Counted from the first letter of the stretch, positions 9,030 through 17,875 are shown. The stretch: DNA of 45,733 nucleotides from Desulfocapsaceae bacterium (GCA_028697885.1 JAQVER010000020.1:1-45733), one strand, 5' to 3'. Notes: a model not told the origin generated them from the sequence alone. Made by a program: numbers and translations.

Positions 9030-10466
9030 TTGACAATTTTTTCGCGATTGATGCTAAGTTATATCGCCCTGCTGATCATGGCTACGGGGGTGAGTACGTA
9101 CTCTATTCTTCAACTCGGACAGATGAGGGGCGTTACCCACTCCATCATTCTGCTTGACACCAAACTGCTTGACCTCCACAAGAACATGACTGATGCTCTG
9201 CTGTCGGCGTCCCGCTATGAAAAAAACATTACTATTATGTGGGATCCTGATCTCTATAAAAGCTTTCTCTCCTCTAAAAGGGATTTCAAGAGATACCTTG
9301 ATGAGGCGATGTTTCTTGCAGAACCCGGCGAGATGCAAGAGGTGCTGTCCCGGCTGGAAAATACATACCAGGCCTATCAAGCGCTTGTTGCGGAAGAGGT
9401 TGCCTTGCTGGAGGCCGGCACTCCTCATCTTAAAAATCATAAGGGAGAAGAAAAGGAGAAGGTGTTCAATGAGGCCTTGGCGGAGCTGGCCCAGTTAAAA
9501 ACCTTGAACCAGCAGAGCATTTTTCGCAAGGTCAAGGAACTGGATGAGGCAGGGGTTAAGGCGCAGACGATGGCCGTGGTTATAACCACAGTGGCTTTTT
9601 TGCTGGGGTTGCTCCTCTCGATCAGCATTACCCGGAGCATAATCGTGCCGCTTTCCCGCATGAAGAAAAAGACGGTGGAGATTGCCGCGGGGGTTCTTGA
9701 TCCTGACCTGGACCTGCCCTCTCCTCCTGAGATAGGGGCGCTTGCCCAGGCCTTCAACAAAATGTGTGCCAAATTGAAGGAAGTGGATCGGATGAAGTCC
9801 GAGTTCTTTTCTCTCATGTCCCATGAGCTGCGGACACCCCTCACCTCGATTCGAGAAGGGACCAATCTGTTCCTGGAAGGAGTGGGAGGGGAGGTCACGG
9901 AAAAACAACGCAAATTGTTGACCATTATTTCCGAAGAGAGCAACCGGCTCATCGACCTTGTCAACTCTCTGCTGGACCTCTCCAAGCTGGAGGCGGGGAT
10001 GGTACCCTTTCATTTTACAGAAGCAGACCTGGAGCCCCTGATTGACCGATCACTCCATGAGCTGATGCCTCTGGCCGAGTCCTGCAATATCAAGCTCGAA
10101 AAGGAGATCGGAGAGGTCTCGCTTGTTCTGATGGATACCGAGAGAATCAGGCAGGTGCTGAGGAACCTTATCGGCAATGCCCTCAAATTTACCCCGCACG
10201 GCGGTTTGGTGCGGGTCGTGGTCCGACGAATGGATGAAGGGGTACATGTCTCGGTGATCGATACGGGGCCTGGTATTGCCCAGGAGCACATCCATGGCAT
10301 ATTCGAAAAATTTCGCCAGATTTCCCCTGCGAACTCCCGTCGGCTTCAGGGTACGGGTTTGGGATTGGCAATCGTGAAACAAATAGTGCATGCGCACAGA
10401 GGAAGGATATGGGTAGAGAGCAAAATGGGACAAGGCAGTTCCTTTACTTTTGTGTTGCCGGTCTGA
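9030..10466 (+). CDS. Membrane sensor histidine kinase, QseE/GlrK-like
   Basis: 478 aa from a TTG start at 9030, chosen because AGAGG precedes it by 7 nt and the protein then opens directly with a membrane anchor (MTIFSRLMLSY). A frame reaching back to 8922 lacks support. The layout is TM1 (~4-27), periplasmic helical sensor (~28-180), TM2 (~180-204), HAMP, HisKA with His265 in SLMSHELRTPLTS, and HATPase (NLIGNALKF, DTGPGI, GTGLGLAI). It is followed by an overlapping lipoprotein and an NtrC-type regulator, the gene order of qseE-qseG-qseF (glrK-yfhG-glrR) in enterobacteria, where the system responds to envelope signals. By analogy it phosphorylates the regulator two genes on. Confidence 0.92.
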   Translation: MTIFSRLMLSYIALLIMATGVSTYSILQLGQMRGVTHSIILLDTKLLDLHKNMTDALLSASRYEKNITIMWDPDLYKSFLSSKRDFKRYLDEAMFLAEPGEMQEVLSRLENTYQAYQALVAEEVALLEAGTPHLKNHKGEEKEKVFNEALAELAQLKTLNQQSIFRKVKELDEAGVKAQTMAVVITTVAFLLGLLLSISITRSIIVPLSRMKKKTVEIAAGVLDPDLDLPSPPEIGALAQAFNKMCAKLKEVDRMKSEFFSLMSHELRTPLTSIREGTNLFLEGVGGEVTEKQRKLLTIISEESNRLIDLVNSLLDLSKLEAGMVPFHFTEADLEPLIDRSLHELMPLAESCNIKLEKEIGEVSLVLMDTERIRQVLRNLIGNALKFTPHGGLVRVVVRRMDEGVHVSVIDTGPGIAQEHIHGIFEKFRQISPANSRRLQGTGLGLAIVKQIVHAHRGRIWVESKMGQGSSFTFVLPV

Positions 10467-11188
10467 TCATAACCCTGCTCGCCGCCTGCGCGCAGATCGA
10501 AATCAAACTGACGGAACAGGAAAATGCCCAGCTCCAGCGTGGGCAGCAGCTCCTTGTCCAGGGCGACTTTGAAGGTGCGTTGCGGGAAAACCGGGAAGTA
10601 CTCACCCGGTTTCCGCAAAAACCACCTGGTGACGAAGCCCTCTTCAACATGGGGATGATTTATGTTCATTATGCCAACCCGAAAAAAGACTACGGGCAGG
10701 CGCTGCATTATTTTTCCCGGCTCAAGAAGGAGTTTCCTGAAAGTCCCCGCACGGAACAAGCAAAGACCTGGGTAAGCATTCTTGAAACCATGGAAAAGCT
10801 AAGACTGAAAGATATCGAGATCGAAAAAAAAATGAAAGAGGTGTCAGCGGAACAGAAGAACGCCCACCTCCGACGCGGGAAGCGTCTTCTGCTTCAAGGT
10901 GATTTTGAAGGCGCGTTGCGGGAAAACCAGGAGGTCCTTGCCCGGTTTCCACAAAAAACGCCTGGCGATGTAGCGCTTTTCAATATGGGACTGATTCACC
11001 TCCATTATGCCAACCCGAAAAGGGACATCGGGTGGGCGCTGCATTTTTTTTCCCGGCTGGTGAAGGAGTTTCCCGAAAGTCCGCGTGCTGAAGAGGCCAA
11101 GATCTGGATCGGCATGCTTGAAACCATGGAAAAAACAAGACAGATCGACATCGAGATCGAAGAGAAAAAGAGAGAGCTGAGGAGGTAG
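10409..11188 (+). CDS. Lipoprotein with internally duplicated TPR-like unit, QseG position
   Basis: 259 aa. A lipoprotein signal (LLAAC, lipidated Cys27) is followed by two near-identical units of 112 residues (about 36-147 and 148-259). Each contains QGDFEGALREN, an RFPQK loop, YANPK and KEFPESPR, which looks like a TPR/BamD-type fold. The ATG overlaps the kinase end by 58 bp and has a strong site (GAGGAAGG). The gene holds the place of QseG/YfhG between sensor and regulator, and is probably an outer-membrane-anchored partner of the kinase. The high similarity of the two units points to a recent tandem duplication of about 336 bp. Confidence 0.88.
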   Translation: MGREQNGTRQFLYFCVAGLIITLLAACAQIEIKLTEQENAQLQRGQQLLVQGDFEGALRENREVLTRFPQKPPGDEALFNMGMIYVHYANPKKDYGQALHYFSRLKKEFPESPRTEQAKTWVSILETMEKLRLKDIEIEKKMKEVSAEQKNAHLRRGKRLLLQGDFEGALRENQEVLARFPQKTPGDVALFNMGLIHLHYANPKRDIGWALHFFSRLVKEFPESPRAEEAKIWIGMLETMEKTRQIDIEIEEKKRELRR

Positions 11189-11194
11189 GTGCGC

Positions 11195-12556
11195 ATGGCA
11201 CGGGCGAAGCTTTTGGTGGTGGACGACGACCGTAACCTGCTGGAAATCATCAGGATGAGGCTTGAGTCCCTGGAGTACGAGGTGACTGCGGTCAGGGAAG
11301 AAGAAGAGGCCAAACAGGCCGTAATGGCACAGGTCTTTGATCTTGCGGTCATTGATCTGCAACTGGCGAATCAGGACGGGATCTCCCTTATGGAGGAGAT
11401 TCACCTCATGAGTCCGGACTTGCCGGTCATCATCCTTACAGCCCATGGCAGCATTGAAAGCGCAGTGGAGGCGATGAGGCGGGGAGCCTATACCTACCTT
11501 ACCAAACCCTTTGACGCGCGTGAATTGACCTTCCACGTGAATCAAGCCCTGGAGAACCGGCGGCTTACCTCTGAAGTCAACAGGCTTAAGGGGCTGCTGG
11601 GGGAACGCTATGATTTCAAAAACATTGTGGCGCGAAGCGAGAAAATGCAGCGGGTGTTGGAGGCGGTATCCAGAATTGCCCAAATGGATTCGACGGTGCA
11701 CATCCAGGGGGAAAGCGGTACTGGCAAGGAACTTATCGCCCGGGCGATTCATCTTGCCAGCCCGCGAAAGGACAGATCCTTTGTGGCCATCAACTGTGCG
11801 GCGTTGCCTGAAACCCTGCTGGAGAGCGAGCTCTTCGGCCATGAAAAAGGCGCCTTTACCGGAGCGATCAAAAGTTCCAAGGGATTATTTGCCCAGGCGC
11901 ATGAAGGGACCATCTTCCTTGACGAAATCGGAGATATGCCGCCTTCTCTGCAGGTTAAGCTGCTCCGGGTTCTCCAGGAACAGCAGTTCTATCCCGTGGG
12001 CAGTGAACAGCCCGTCTCCGTCGACGTCAGGGTTCTCGTGGCCACCAATAAGAATCTTGCGGAGCTGGTCAAGCAGGATCTGTTCCGTGAAGACCTGTTC
12101 TACCGGATCCACGTCATTCCCATCGAGCTGCCCCCCTTGCGGGAACGGCGGGAGGACATTCCTCTTCTGGCCGAATATTTTTTGAAGAAATTCAGTGCGC
12201 AGATGGGCAAAGAGATAAAGGGTCTGGCACCCGCGGCCCTGCAGCGGCTCATGTTGCACGAGTGGCCAGGGAATGTGCGGGAGTTGGAGAATACTATTGA
12301 ATATGCGGTAGCCATGACCGTGCAGGATGTCATCAGCGAAGACCTGATCCTTCCGGGGAAAGTAGGGGCGGGCGAAGAGGCGTTAAAGCCGTTCAAGGAG
12401 GCCAGAGATGCTTTTGAAAAAGGTTATCTTGTGCACCTCCTGGAGCACACCCAGGGCAATGTCAGCAATGCCGCGACCATTGCCGGCCGTTATCGTGCCG
12501 ACTTGTACGCCCTTCTTAAGAAACATGGGTTAACTCCCGGTGATTTCAAGAAATAA
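11195..12556 (+). CDS. Sigma-54-dependent response regulator, QseF/GlrR-like
   Basis: 453 aa. The ATG at 11195 is preferred over GTG at 11189 because GGAGG (11181-11185) is 9 nt from it and only 3 nt from the GTG. The receiver domain (LVVDDDRN) has phospho-acceptor Asp54. The AAA+ domain has Walker A GESGTGKE (172-179), the sigma-54 contact loop GAFTGA (219-224) and Walker B TIFLDEIGD. The C-terminus is a Fis-type helix-turn-helix ending in RADLYALLKKHGL. It lies 6 bp after the lipoprotein stop and is co-transcribed with the kinase. Downstream direct repeats and a sigma-54 promoter at 12915 make the next gene a candidate target. Confidence 0.95.
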   Translation: MARAKLLVVDDDRNLLEIIRMRLESLEYEVTAVREEEEAKQAVMAQVFDLAVIDLQLANQDGISLMEEIHLMSPDLPVIILTAHGSIESAVEAMRRGAYTYLTKPFDARELTFHVNQALENRRLTSEVNRLKGLLGERYDFKNIVARSEKMQRVLEAVSRIAQMDSTVHIQGESGTGKELIARAIHLASPRKDRSFVAINCAALPETLLESELFGHEKGAFTGAIKSSKGLFAQAHEGTIFLDEIGDMPPSLQVKLLRVLQEQQFYPVGSEQPVSVDVRVLVATNKNLAELVKQDLFREDLFYRIHVIPIELPPLRERREDIPLLAEYFLKKFSAQMGKEIKGLAPAALQRLMLHEWPGNVRELENTIEYAVAMTVQDVISEDLILPGKVGAGEEALKPFKEARDAFEKGYLVHLLEHTQGNVSNAATIAGRYRADLYALLKKHGLTPGDFKK

Positions 12557-12581
12557 CCCTCCTCCGTCAGACAATTCCCTT

Positions 12582-12860
12582 GTAGGTGAAGGGTAATCCA
12601 TACACACTGCACGTCTTGCTTCATTACTGCAGTTGTCTCTCTGTTTATGAACTATGGGCAGGGCTTTTCCTGCAATGAAAACCTGCACGCACTGAGCATC
12701 CTGCAATCGCTTGCAGGGCGTTTTTGTAGTGAAGGAAAATCCATACACTGCTTAACCTGCTTATTTACCGCAATTGTCTGCCTGTATTGCGCCGCAGTCC
12801 GGGCTCTCCCTGAAGGGAAAAGCATACACTTCTCAATCTTTCCCAAACCTGCACTGCTTA
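12582..12860 (+). repeat. Three degenerate direct repeats upstream of a sigma-54 promoter
   Basis: Units begin near 12582, 12726 and 12808. Each contains TGAAGG, then an A-rich step, then CATACAC. Units 1 and 2 also share a later block ending TTGTCTSYCTGT (12633-12644 and 12774-12785). Unit 3 is shorter. They lie about 70-350 bp upstream of the -24/-12 promoter, where enhancer-binding regulators usually bind. The inference is that they are binding sites for the QseF-like regulator. They do not show the TGTC-N10-GACA motif that I recall for E. coli GlrR. Confidence 0.6.
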
Positions 12861-12914
12861 ATAAAGTTATTTTTTTCTTCATAAAATCAATATGTTGATA
12901 GTTTGATATGGATG

Positions 12915-12930
12915 TGGCATCCATCTTGCT
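12915..12930 (+). promoter_or_regulatory. Sigma-54 (-24/-12) promoter
   Basis: TGGCATCCATCTTGCT has GG and GC separated by exactly 10 nt and matches TGGCAC-N5-TTGCW except for one position. The predicted start is near 12942, about 70 bp before the GTG start at 13012. The regulator encoded just upstream carries an intact sigma-54 contact motif. Confidence 0.8.
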
Positions 12931-13011
12931 TGGTAGCTGGCATAACTGGTTATCCGCTAGGACAGCATCCGTGCCTGGATATCCGTTAACAAACGTAACA
13001 GGAGGCCTGAA

Positions 13012-13374
13012 GTGAAACATTTCATCCTTAGCATAATTTTAGCCTTTGTTGTCGGGCTCTGCGCTGTCGGTCAGGTATTCGCAGCCCCGCAGAAATATCG
13101 GCAATCCGCCAGTGGTGTTCAGGTGGCAGATGGTGTCGTGAAAAGTGGAGAAAAGAGGACCGTGAAGACCGACACCTTAAAGATTATGTCGGTTCTGGAA
13201 GACCGGATCGAGGATCCGGAGGTCCTGGCCAAGACCAAGGATAAATTACATACCTTGCGAGTTGAGGATATTCGGTTGGTTTCTTCGCTGTGCGACCAAA
13301 TATCTCCCGGCCAACGAACTGCGCGGGCCGATATCGTGTTTTCACTGGTCACGACATTGATTGTCCTTTCCTGA
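13012..13374 (+). CDS. Small exported protein of unknown function, sigma-54-driven
   Basis: 120 aa from a GTG start with AGGAGG about 9 nt upstream. A clear signal peptide (about residues 1-24, ending VFAAP) is followed by a charged region of about 80 residues rich in Lys, Asp and Glu, then a short hydrophobic C-terminus (FSLVTTLIVLS). No family is recognised. The gene sits directly behind the sigma-54 promoter and next to the QseEGF-like operon, so it may be an envelope-stress output of that system. The hydrophobic tail could anchor it in a membrane. Confidence 0.75.
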   Translation: MKHFILSIILAFVVGLCAVGQVFAAPQKYRQSASGVQVADGVVKSGEKRTVKTDTLKIMSVLEDRIEDPEVLAKTKDKLHTLRVEDIRLVSSLCDQISPGQRTARADIVFSLVTTLIVLS

Positions 13375-13429
13375 ACCTTGTAAACTTGATGCCAGCAACT
13401 TGTAAAAATAACAAAACGTAAAGGTAGCA

Positions 13430-14320
13430 ATGACGAAGAATTTAGCACATATTTCCGAGCACATCATCGTGCTCCTCATGAGTGCTGCCATCGCGCTCTT
13501 TATTCCGCACATGCTTAGCGCCTTGGCAAGAAACCTGCTCTCTTTCTGGACGGTTATTGAAAACGAGAAGATGTTTCTTGTCTCGTTGGAGATCTGCACG
13601 GCTGTCATGTTGATTATCTCGTTCAATTATATACGGCAGGGGTGGGAAGCGAGAAGCCTGGCACGTTTGGCGACGAGAGTCGGGCTGGTTCAGGAATCCT
13701 CGTTCCGGGCGCTTCTGGGGCGTAAACCAACCAGCAAACTGAAGATGGCACAAGGGGGCGCGGGAGACATTATGATCATCGGATCGACAGGACTCCACAC
13801 GTTCGCGGCTCCCGACGGGGAACTCCATCATGCCGTCCGGAATTGCCGGCAGGCAAAGATAATGCTGCTGAATCCGCGCGGAGAAGGGGCAGTCGCCCGC
13901 GCGAAGAGTATCCCTGACCCGGAAATTACGCCGGAAATCATCCGGGATCAGATCATGGAGAGCATCAACTTTCTCAAAGAGCTCAAGGCTGGTCAGAAAA
14001 ACATCAGATTGAAACTCTATCCTGATATGCCTCTGTTAAAATTAGCAATTCTAGGCGATTATGCCTTTCTCCGCCATTATCATGTGGGCCTTAATGTCCG
14101 GAAAATGCCGGAATATGTGTTCAGTAGCGATAGCATCCATGGAGGACTTTATCTTCCCTTGTATCGATATTTTCTTTCGCAGTGGAATGATCCGGATATT
14201 CCCGAATACGATTTAGATACGGATGAACTCGTGTTTCGTGACAAGGCGGGGCGGGAGATTAGGCGAGGGCAGGTAGAGTGGTCGGGACTCTCCGACAATA
14301 AAGAAGTTGTATCTTCATAA
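13430..14320 (+). CDS. Membrane protein with PLD-like cytoplasmic domain
   Basis: 296 aa. Two transmembrane helices (about 10-35 and 48-65) are followed by a soluble domain. The domain starts with DIMIIGSTG, continues with AKIMLLNPRGEGA and RLKLYPDMP, and later has FLRHYHVGLN. This pattern resembles the phospholipase-D-like fold used by several stress and nucleotide-signalling proteins, but the two canonical HxKxxxxD motifs are not evident, so catalysis is doubtful. It is 55 bp after the small exported protein and may share its sigma-54 promoter. Function is unknown. Confidence 0.8.
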   Translation: MTKNLAHISEHIIVLLMSAAIALFIPHMLSALARNLLSFWTVIENEKMFLVSLEICTAVMLIISFNYIRQGWEARSLARLATRVGLVQESSFRALLGRKPTSKLKMAQGGAGDIMIIGSTGLHTFAAPDGELHHAVRNCRQAKIMLLNPRGEGAVARAKSIPDPEITPEIIRDQIMESINFLKELKAGQKNIRLKLYPDMPLLKLAILGDYAFLRHYHVGLNVRKMPEYVFSSDSIHGGLYLPLYRYFLSQWNDPDIPEYDLDTDELVFRDKAGREIRRGQVEWSGLSDNKEVVSS

Positions 14321-14478
14321 GGGTACGGTTGAGATCGATCAGAAAAAATTCTTCCCATGCTCATGCCAGAATTGTTGAAGCCGGATAACACGTACAGGTG
14401 TGCGTGTTGAACAACAAATGGCGACTTTCCGAATTACTTTTCCATATCAATATTCCAGATAAAAGAAAGGAGGGAAAT

Positions 14479-14799
14479 ATGGCTTCTTACGATTTGGCCA
14501 TTTTGCAATTGGAACAGTTCCTGCCGGGTATTCTGACCAAGGTGGGAATAGCGGAAAATCTCATCATGATGTGTATGCAGCTAGTAGGTTCTGGAAAAGA
14601 GGATACCGGTCATGTCCATCCTTTTGACCAGTGCGGTGTTGTCCTGGAAGGTCAAATAGAAATTTTTGCAGGACAGAAGCGCCAATTGCTCAACGAGAAT
14701 GAATGCTATTTTATCCCAGCAGGCGAGTGCCATGGCTGGAAGACGTTTTCTGAACCGGTTAAGATTTTGGATATGTCTTTGCAACAGCCACCAGAATAA
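14479..14799 (+). CDS. Small single-domain cupin
   Basis: 106 aa. The ATG at 14479 is chosen because GGAGGG is 4-9 nt upstream; an upstream in-frame start at 14398 has no ribosome site. Cupin motif 1 is GHVHPFDQCGVVLEGQ and motif 2 is FIPAGECHGW, giving potential metal ligands at two His residues plus a later His. Such small cupins are often metal-binding sensors or enzymes with unknown substrates. A weak FNR-like sequence (TTGAGATCGATCAG, about 14327-14340) lies 140 bp upstream, with 8 of 10 half-site positions matching. Confidence 0.85.
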   Translation: MASYDLAILQLEQFLPGILTKVGIAENLIMMCMQLVGSGKEDTGHVHPFDQCGVVLEGQIEIFAGQKRQLLNENECYFIPAGECHGWKTFSEPVKILDMSLQQPPE

Positions 14800-15187
14800 G
14801 TTCATGTGACCAGCGGGAATTTCATGCACAGAGTACTGAATTGCGATCTGCAGGTCGCGCGGCTCATGATGGGGTGCCCAATGAAGGAGGGGCTGAAAAC
14901 GGTCATGTTTACTAAGTTCATGCTGCCGAGTCAGGTATGTAAGTGGACGCAGTTGAGCCTACGGTACTGACAGGGGAGTCTCTGGAAGATCTCTGTCGGT
15001 TTGCCTTTTTCAGGGAAGATTTTCCGGCACGGGCAAGTTGCCCGTGCCGGAAAAGTAAGTATGAAGGAGAGTTCTGGGAACCGTTAAGAAATGAGCAATG
15101 TTTTTTGCCTATCTCTTGTCGGCAGGCCGAAAATGGACCGGTGTCACGGGTGCCATCCAGAAGATGATATTCTTTTACTCCAACAAC
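14800..15187. other. Intergenic region between convergent genes, with long perfect hairpin
   Basis: No gene is supported. At 15020-15054 there is a near-continuous inverted repeat (TTTTCCGGCACGGGC pairs with 15040-15054) with a loop of only about 5 nt. The stem has T at its 5' edge and A at its 3' edge on both strands, so no U tail follows. It lies between convergent transcripts and could limit read-through or protect 3' ends. Confidence 0.6.
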
Positions 15188-16639
15188 CTATTTGGTCGGG
15201 AAGGGATCTTTCAATTCCTGATCCGGCCTGAACATGAGCTTCTTCACACCCCGGTTGTCTGTATATTTGGACAGCTCCAGATCGATATTGATCGGTACGG
15301 TAACTCCAGCGGCCGTCAAGGCCTGGCGAAGCAGGGCGTCCGCCTGACCGGCATGGAGAGCGGCATCGCCGAGTATCCGCATGGCCTCAGTTGGATTATG
15401 GAAACCAACGGAGTTCTCGGCCCCGAAGAAGAGGACCCGGTAAAAAGCCTCGAGGTATTGATCTTTGGCCTGATCGTAGAGTGCCTGATCAATAACCTTT
15501 CCTTCGGCCTGGGCCTTGTGGGTCATCTCCAGGAGTTTGGCCACCGTGGCCGTGGCATAGCCTGTGCGGATAAAGAGGGATGCGGCCCGATCCTGGATGG
15601 CGAAGACCTGTGCCTTCAGCCAATCCGGGGTCTCGGTGTGGCATTGCTGACATGCCTTCATGTCATTTTTCAGAGGACTCATGACCCGGTGATCCGAGGC
15701 CTTCTGGCTTCCCACCCGCGTATACGGCATATGGCAGTCGGCACAGGAAACACCTGCCTGCCAATGGACGCTGTTATTGGAGTACATCTCAAACTCAGGA
15801 TGGCGCATAAAGGCCAGCTTGAAGCCGGTAACGCTCTGTTTCCATTCACCGTAGGCCGGGTTGCTGCGGATCTTTTTGATGATATTCTCGACGGGGATAT
15901 GTCCCCACTGACTTTCGTCCCACGGGAAGAAAACATCCTGTGATTTCATGTCGGCGTCTTTGGGGATATTGTAGCTTACATGGCACTGGGCGCAGACCAA
16001 GGTTCGTTTGTCCTGGTTGGTCAGCTTGGACTCATCGACGCCCATTTTTTTCAGGGCGGTGCCCAGAGTGAATTCGCGGGAGATCTTGGGCGACATATCC
16101 TTGTTGTCATGACAATCGATGCAGGCCACTCCCAGTTCCTGATGCTCTTTGGGGATTTCAGCCAATACCTTCATGTATGGCTCGGAAAAATAATCTTTAC
16201 CCATCCTCTTGACGAGTTGCGGAACATAGGGGGTTTTGCAGGTCAGACAGACACCACCGGACTTGAGCCGCGAGGGATCAACCAGGGACTGATCCTTCAG
16301 CATGTTGAGGTGGCCGCGGGGTTCATTATACTCAACGCCAAATCCCCAGCCATTAAAGAGCAGGGCCAGGAAGGGATATTCTGAGAGCTTGTCATAGGTC
16401 ACCCCGCCGTCATTACCCTTCTTGTATTTGCTTTTTCCAACAGGCGTTGGATCGCCGGTCGATTTCCACATGTCATATTCCACGGGATAGGCCTTGCCCC
16501 ACAGGGCAGGATCGATCGTGCCATCGGGAATTTCCACAGTTTTCACCGGTGTCGGTTTCTCCGGCGAGCATCCTGTTCCAAGCGCCAGGGTCGTTAGTAA
16601 TGCCAGCGCCATGTACACCACTTTTTTTGTTTTATTCAT
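15188..16639 (-). CDS. nrfA: Cytochrome c nitrite reductase, catalytic subunit NrfA
   Basis: 483 aa. It reduces nitrite to ammonium with six electrons in the periplasm. The N-terminus has a lipoprotein-type signal (LGTGC), suggesting membrane attachment. Five heme motifs are visible: the catalytic CLTCK (Cys131, Cys134, Lys135 as the unusual Lys ligand), then CIDCH, CAQCH, CADCH and CQQCH. Length and motif order are normal for NrfA. The start has GGGAGG upstream. It follows nrfH by 24 bp, which gives the classical NrfHA quinol-dependent complex. Hcp and a siroheme protein lie upstream on the same strand. Confidence 0.98.
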   Translation of the reverse strand: MNKTKKVVYMALALLTTLALGTGCSPEKPTPVKTVEIPDGTIDPALWGKAYPVEYDMWKSTGDPTPVGKSKYKKGNDGGVTYDKLSEYPFLALLFNGWGFGVEYNEPRGHLNMLKDQSLVDPSRLKSGGVCLTCKTPYVPQLVKRMGKDYFSEPYMKVLAEIPKEHQELGVACIDCHDNKDMSPKISREFTLGTALKKMGVDESKLTNQDKRTLVCAQCHVSYNIPKDADMKSQDVFFPWDESQWGHIPVENIIKKIRSNPAYGEWKQSVTGFKLAFMRHPEFEMYSNNSVHWQAGVSCADCHMPYTRVGSQKASDHRVMSPLKNDMKACQQCHTETPDWLKAQVFAIQDRAASLFIRTGYATATVAKLLEMTHKAQAEGKVIDQALYDQAKDQYLEAFYRVLFFGAENSVGFHNPTEAMRILGDAALHAGQADALLRQALTAAGVTVPINIDLELSKYTDNRGVKKLMFRPDQELKDPFPTK

Positions 16640-16663
16640 TGTCTGTTTTTCCTCCCTTGATCG

Positions 16664-17131
16664 TTAAATGGTTCCGGTTAATCGGTGCTGGAGTTGGCGA
16701 TGACACTTCCAGCATTGCCGGGTGGTATCTATGCGGGACACGGTCTCTTCATGACAGCGGATACAGTTGGCCTGCACCACCTGGGTTCCATGACTGCTGA
16801 GGGTGATTCTTTCGGGGATATGATCTGTTTGAAAGAACAGAACATCTTTCATGCCATCAATGGACTTCCATAAGTAATGGCCGATGGGACCGCCGTTGGG
16901 TAGATGACAGTCCACGCACAAGATCCGCCGATGGGCGCCGGCGTGACTCCAGGCCGTGTACTGTTCCTCCATGACATGACAACTGGCACAAAATGCCGGG
17001 GATTCCGACTTGGCTAGAAGACGTGGCGGGCCGATCAGCAGGAAGACCAGAATCGCCAGTATCGCCACTCCTGCCGCCAGAAGCACAACGGGAGTGGTCA
17101 CTGATCCTTGTCTGGATTTCAGAAACTGCAT
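16664..17131 (-). CDS. nrfH: Tetraheme quinol dehydrogenase NrfH
   Basis: 155 aa of the NapC/NirT family. One N-terminal transmembrane helix (~13-35) anchors a periplasmic domain with four CxxCH motifs (CASCH, CVDCH, CIRCH, CWKCH). It oxidises menaquinol and passes electrons to NrfA, encoded immediately downstream. AAGGAGG precedes the ATG. There is an 82-bp gap to the upstream zinc-ribbon gene, without a recognisable promoter or FNR box, so the pair may depend on transcription from upstream. Confidence 0.97.
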   Translation of the reverse strand: MQFLKSRQGSVTTPVVLLAAGVAILAILVFLLIGPPRLLAKSESPAFCASCHVMEEQYTAWSHAGAHRRILCVDCHLPNGGPIGHYLWKSIDGMKDVLFFQTDHIPERITLSSHGTQVVQANCIRCHEETVSRIDTTRQCWKCHRQLQHRLTGTI

Positions 17132-17213
17132 GCATCCTCCTTGTTGCTTGGTTTAATTTTGCTGCACGTATCCCAATAGGACCAGCATTGAATCCATCAG
17201 GGGCTTCTTACGA

Positions 17214-17855
17214 TCAGATCTTGCTCTGCTTTTTTAACTTTTCTGCTTCCTGTATTCCCGTTGCGGTCAGACATGTTGCGGATAAGTCTGACTGCATACT
17301 CAGGCCCATGTCGCCCAGGAGACAGGCGTCATGGAAGATGGCGGCTGATTTAGCCTCTTCATCATTCATGGCAGGCTGCCGGGAGAAAAGCGCATTCACC
17401 TCCTTGATAAGGGGTTCTTCTGCCGCAAGCTCTGCCAGCAGAGCCAGAGGGAGATCGAGTTCGGTGAGCAAGGCGGCGGCGACAATGGCGGCCATGTTCC
17501 CGCCCTCTTCCTGGCAGAGTTTTTCGCCAAATTCCGCCCTTTTGGTGACCAGAAGATATTTTTGCTCATTATCCAGCAATCGTTTCCGCACTGCAATTGC
17601 CAGTCGATCCTTGAACAGGTCAGCCAGACCTTTCCGCAGATCGGAGGGCAGTGCGCCCATGCACTGTTCGGCATAAGGGCAGTAGGAGGCGCAGCCAAAA
17701 TCGATCTTGGGGTTCAGCACCCGGTGTCCGCATTTTTTGCAGGTACGTTGACTGTCGTCCTTGAAAAATTCCAGAACATTTCCGCAGTGGGGGCAGGGGA
17801 GTTCAAAGACGGCCTCTCCATTCCAGTATCGGTTATCCTGTCCAGGGCATTGCAT
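17214..17855 (-). CDS. Zinc-ribbon protein with possible degenerate HD-type domain
   Basis: 213 aa, soluble. Residues ~20-45 form a zinc ribbon (CPHCG, CKKCGHRV), followed by CASYCPYAEQC, an additional Cys-rich motif that could hold a cluster. The helical remainder (RAEFGEKLCQEEGGNMAAIV, IFHDACLLG) resembles HD-domain phosphohydrolase-like proteins, but I do not see a complete HD motif set. It is encoded between the siroheme protein (20-bp gap) and nrfH (82-bp gap), so it probably belongs to the same operon. A regulatory or maturation role in nitrite metabolism is a guess from position only. Confidence 0.8.
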   Translation of the reverse strand: MQCPGQDNRYWNGEAVFELPCPHCGNVLEFFKDDSQRTCKKCGHRVLNPKIDFGCASYCPYAEQCMGALPSDLRKGLADLFKDRLAIAVRKRLLDNEQKYLLVTKRAEFGEKLCQEEGGNMAAIVAAALLTELDLPLALLAELAAEEPLIKEVNALFSRQPAMNDEEAKSAAIFHDACLLGDMGLSMQSDLSATCLTATGIQEAEKLKKQSKI

Positions 17856-17875
17856 GATAGACCCTCCGGGCTGAA

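Noticed and set aside
10844-11842. 332-codon open frame on the minus strand
   Set aside because: Antisense to the lipoprotein and the sigma-54 regulator; partly produced by the duplicated lipoprotein sequence.
12647-12898. 83-codon open frame in the repeat region
   Set aside because: No ribosome site; it is formed by the degenerate direct repeats, and the sigma-54 promoter lies just downstream of it.
15020-15054. Intrinsic terminator between the cupin and nrfA genes
   Set aside because: The hairpin is strong, but A residues follow the stem on both strands, so there is no U tract.
15098-15943. 281-codon open frame on the plus strand
   Set aside because: Antisense to nrfA, which has all five heme motifs; no independent support.
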